This document shows, piece by piece, positions 63,665 to 64,000 of a stretch of 64,000 bases of DNA (position 1 is the first letter of the stretch; every line of letters begins with the position of its first letter). Both the position numbers and the translations under genes were made by a program. The DNA is from JANMEB01 sp041745295 (GTDB taxonomy: Bacteria > Planctomycetota > Planctomycetia > Pirellulales > Pirellulaceae). Location of the stretch: assembly GCA_041745295.1 (NCBI GenBank), contig JBGTJE010000080.1:57015-121014 (forward strand), given 5' to 3'. The notes beneath the pieces were generated by a model, which saw only the letters and a list, made by a program, of their open reading frames with translations, did not search any database and was not told the DNA's origin.

Positions 63665-64000
63665 ATGTCCAGAAAAATAGTTTGCTTGGCCTGTTTTGTT
63701 GCTTGCGGTTACTTGTCCGCCAATGCGTTTGGCGACGATGAGATAACCAAGTCCAAAGTGCCTGACCGAGTGACCGCCACGCGCGAAGCCGCCGAAGGCT
63801 TCAAACAAGTTGAGTTTTTCGCGGCGATGGATGCGGGCCAGATCAACGTTCGACTTCGCATGGAAGACTCGACCGAGGGCAAGTTCATCATTGAAAACAA
63901 AACCGACGAGCCCATTTCCATTCAGATGCCGGAAGCCTTTGCTGGCGTTCCCGTGATGCATCAACAGTTAGGCGGCCAACGTGGCGGCGGTGGTGGCGGC
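63665..64000 (+). CDS. Secreted protein of unknown function, partial (N-terminal part)
   Basis: The first 112 residues are in the window; the gene runs off the right edge. Strong GGAGG at 63651-63655, 9 nt before the ATG. Signal peptide MSRKIVCLACFVACGYLSAN with AFG. The mature part is acidic (DAGQINVRLRMEDSTEGKFI, then ENKTDEPISIQMPEAFAG) and ends at the edge in a Gly-rich run. The family is not recognised. Confidence 0.75.
   Translation, partial: MSRKIVCLACFVACGYLSANAFGDDEITKSKVPDRVTATREAAEGFKQVEFFAAMDAGQINVRLRMEDSTEGKFIIENKTDEPISIQMPEAFAGVPVMHQQLGGQRGGGGGG

Noticed and set aside
63401..63964. 187-residue minus-strand frame at the right edge
   Set aside because: Antisense to the signal-peptide gene with GGAGG at 63651, and no recognisable domain.

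Overview
The window looks like a chromosomal segment of a planctomycete, probably of the Pirellula type. The reasons are a large pseudopilin/PilB/PilC/PilT block with dual PilB ATPases, many secreted proteins of unknown function, DUF1080 and DUF4139 proteins, metal permeases fused to DtxR-like domains, and moderate GC with long minus-strand operons. This assignment is inference; no rRNA or other phylogenetic marker is present. No CRISPR array, prophage or classical transposase was found.

Layout. 1-11.2 kb: a minus-strand type IV pilus / type II secretion block: pilB2, pilT, pilB1, pilC and five pseudopilin-like genes, the last running off the left edge. 11.3-23.3 kb: a histone-deacetylase-family protein, three secreted proteins of unknown function, mtnA, ald, der and a DUF4139 protein. 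23.5-29.0 kb: tRNA-Ala(GGC), then a manganese-type ABC uptake operon (binding lipoprotein, ATPase, two permeases each carrying a DtxR-like tail) divergent from a canonical mntR. Two copies of an operator-like palindrome lie at the shared promoter region. 29.0-37.4 kb: a DUF1801 protein, a hairpin-repeat array, an M16 protease, a nitroreductase, a lone receiver protein and pntAB. 37.5-46.4 kb: a possibly split secreted-protein gene, an HNH nuclease with a small partner, a flippase-like membrane protein, a methyltransferase, a FIST protein, an ArsS-like radical SAM protein, a condensation-fold acyltransferase and a DUF1080 protein. 46.5-53.5 kb: an esterase, a multidomain zinc-ribbon/TerB-like/PH-like/HIRAN protein, comM, a GIY-YIG nuclease gene enclosed by a perfect 40-bp inverted repeat, trmH and phhB. 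53.5-63.1 kb: one tightly overlapped operon, TPR protein-aroF-trpE-trpG-trpD-trpCF-trpB-trpA. 63.7-64 kb: the start of a further secreted protein.

Working together: the pilus block supplies assembly and retraction motors for a surface pilus or secretion machine. The mnt locus appears to sense manganese at two levels, transcription (MntR and operators) and transporter (fused DtxR tails). The aro-trp operon encodes the first committed step of aromatic synthesis and all of tryptophan synthesis, with a fused TrpCF and the gene order typical of gamma-proteobacteria, which suggests acquisition by transfer.

Most worth following up: (1) the GIY-YIG gene inside perfect inverted arms plus a gene-less 102-bp miniature of the same repeat; (2) the permease-DtxR fusions with the two-operator promoter; (3) the HIRAN/TerB-like multidomain protein; (4) the HNH nuclease and its translationally coupled partner; (5) the hairpin-and-T-run in the leader of the aro-trp operon. 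All similarity statements come from motif recognition, not from searches.
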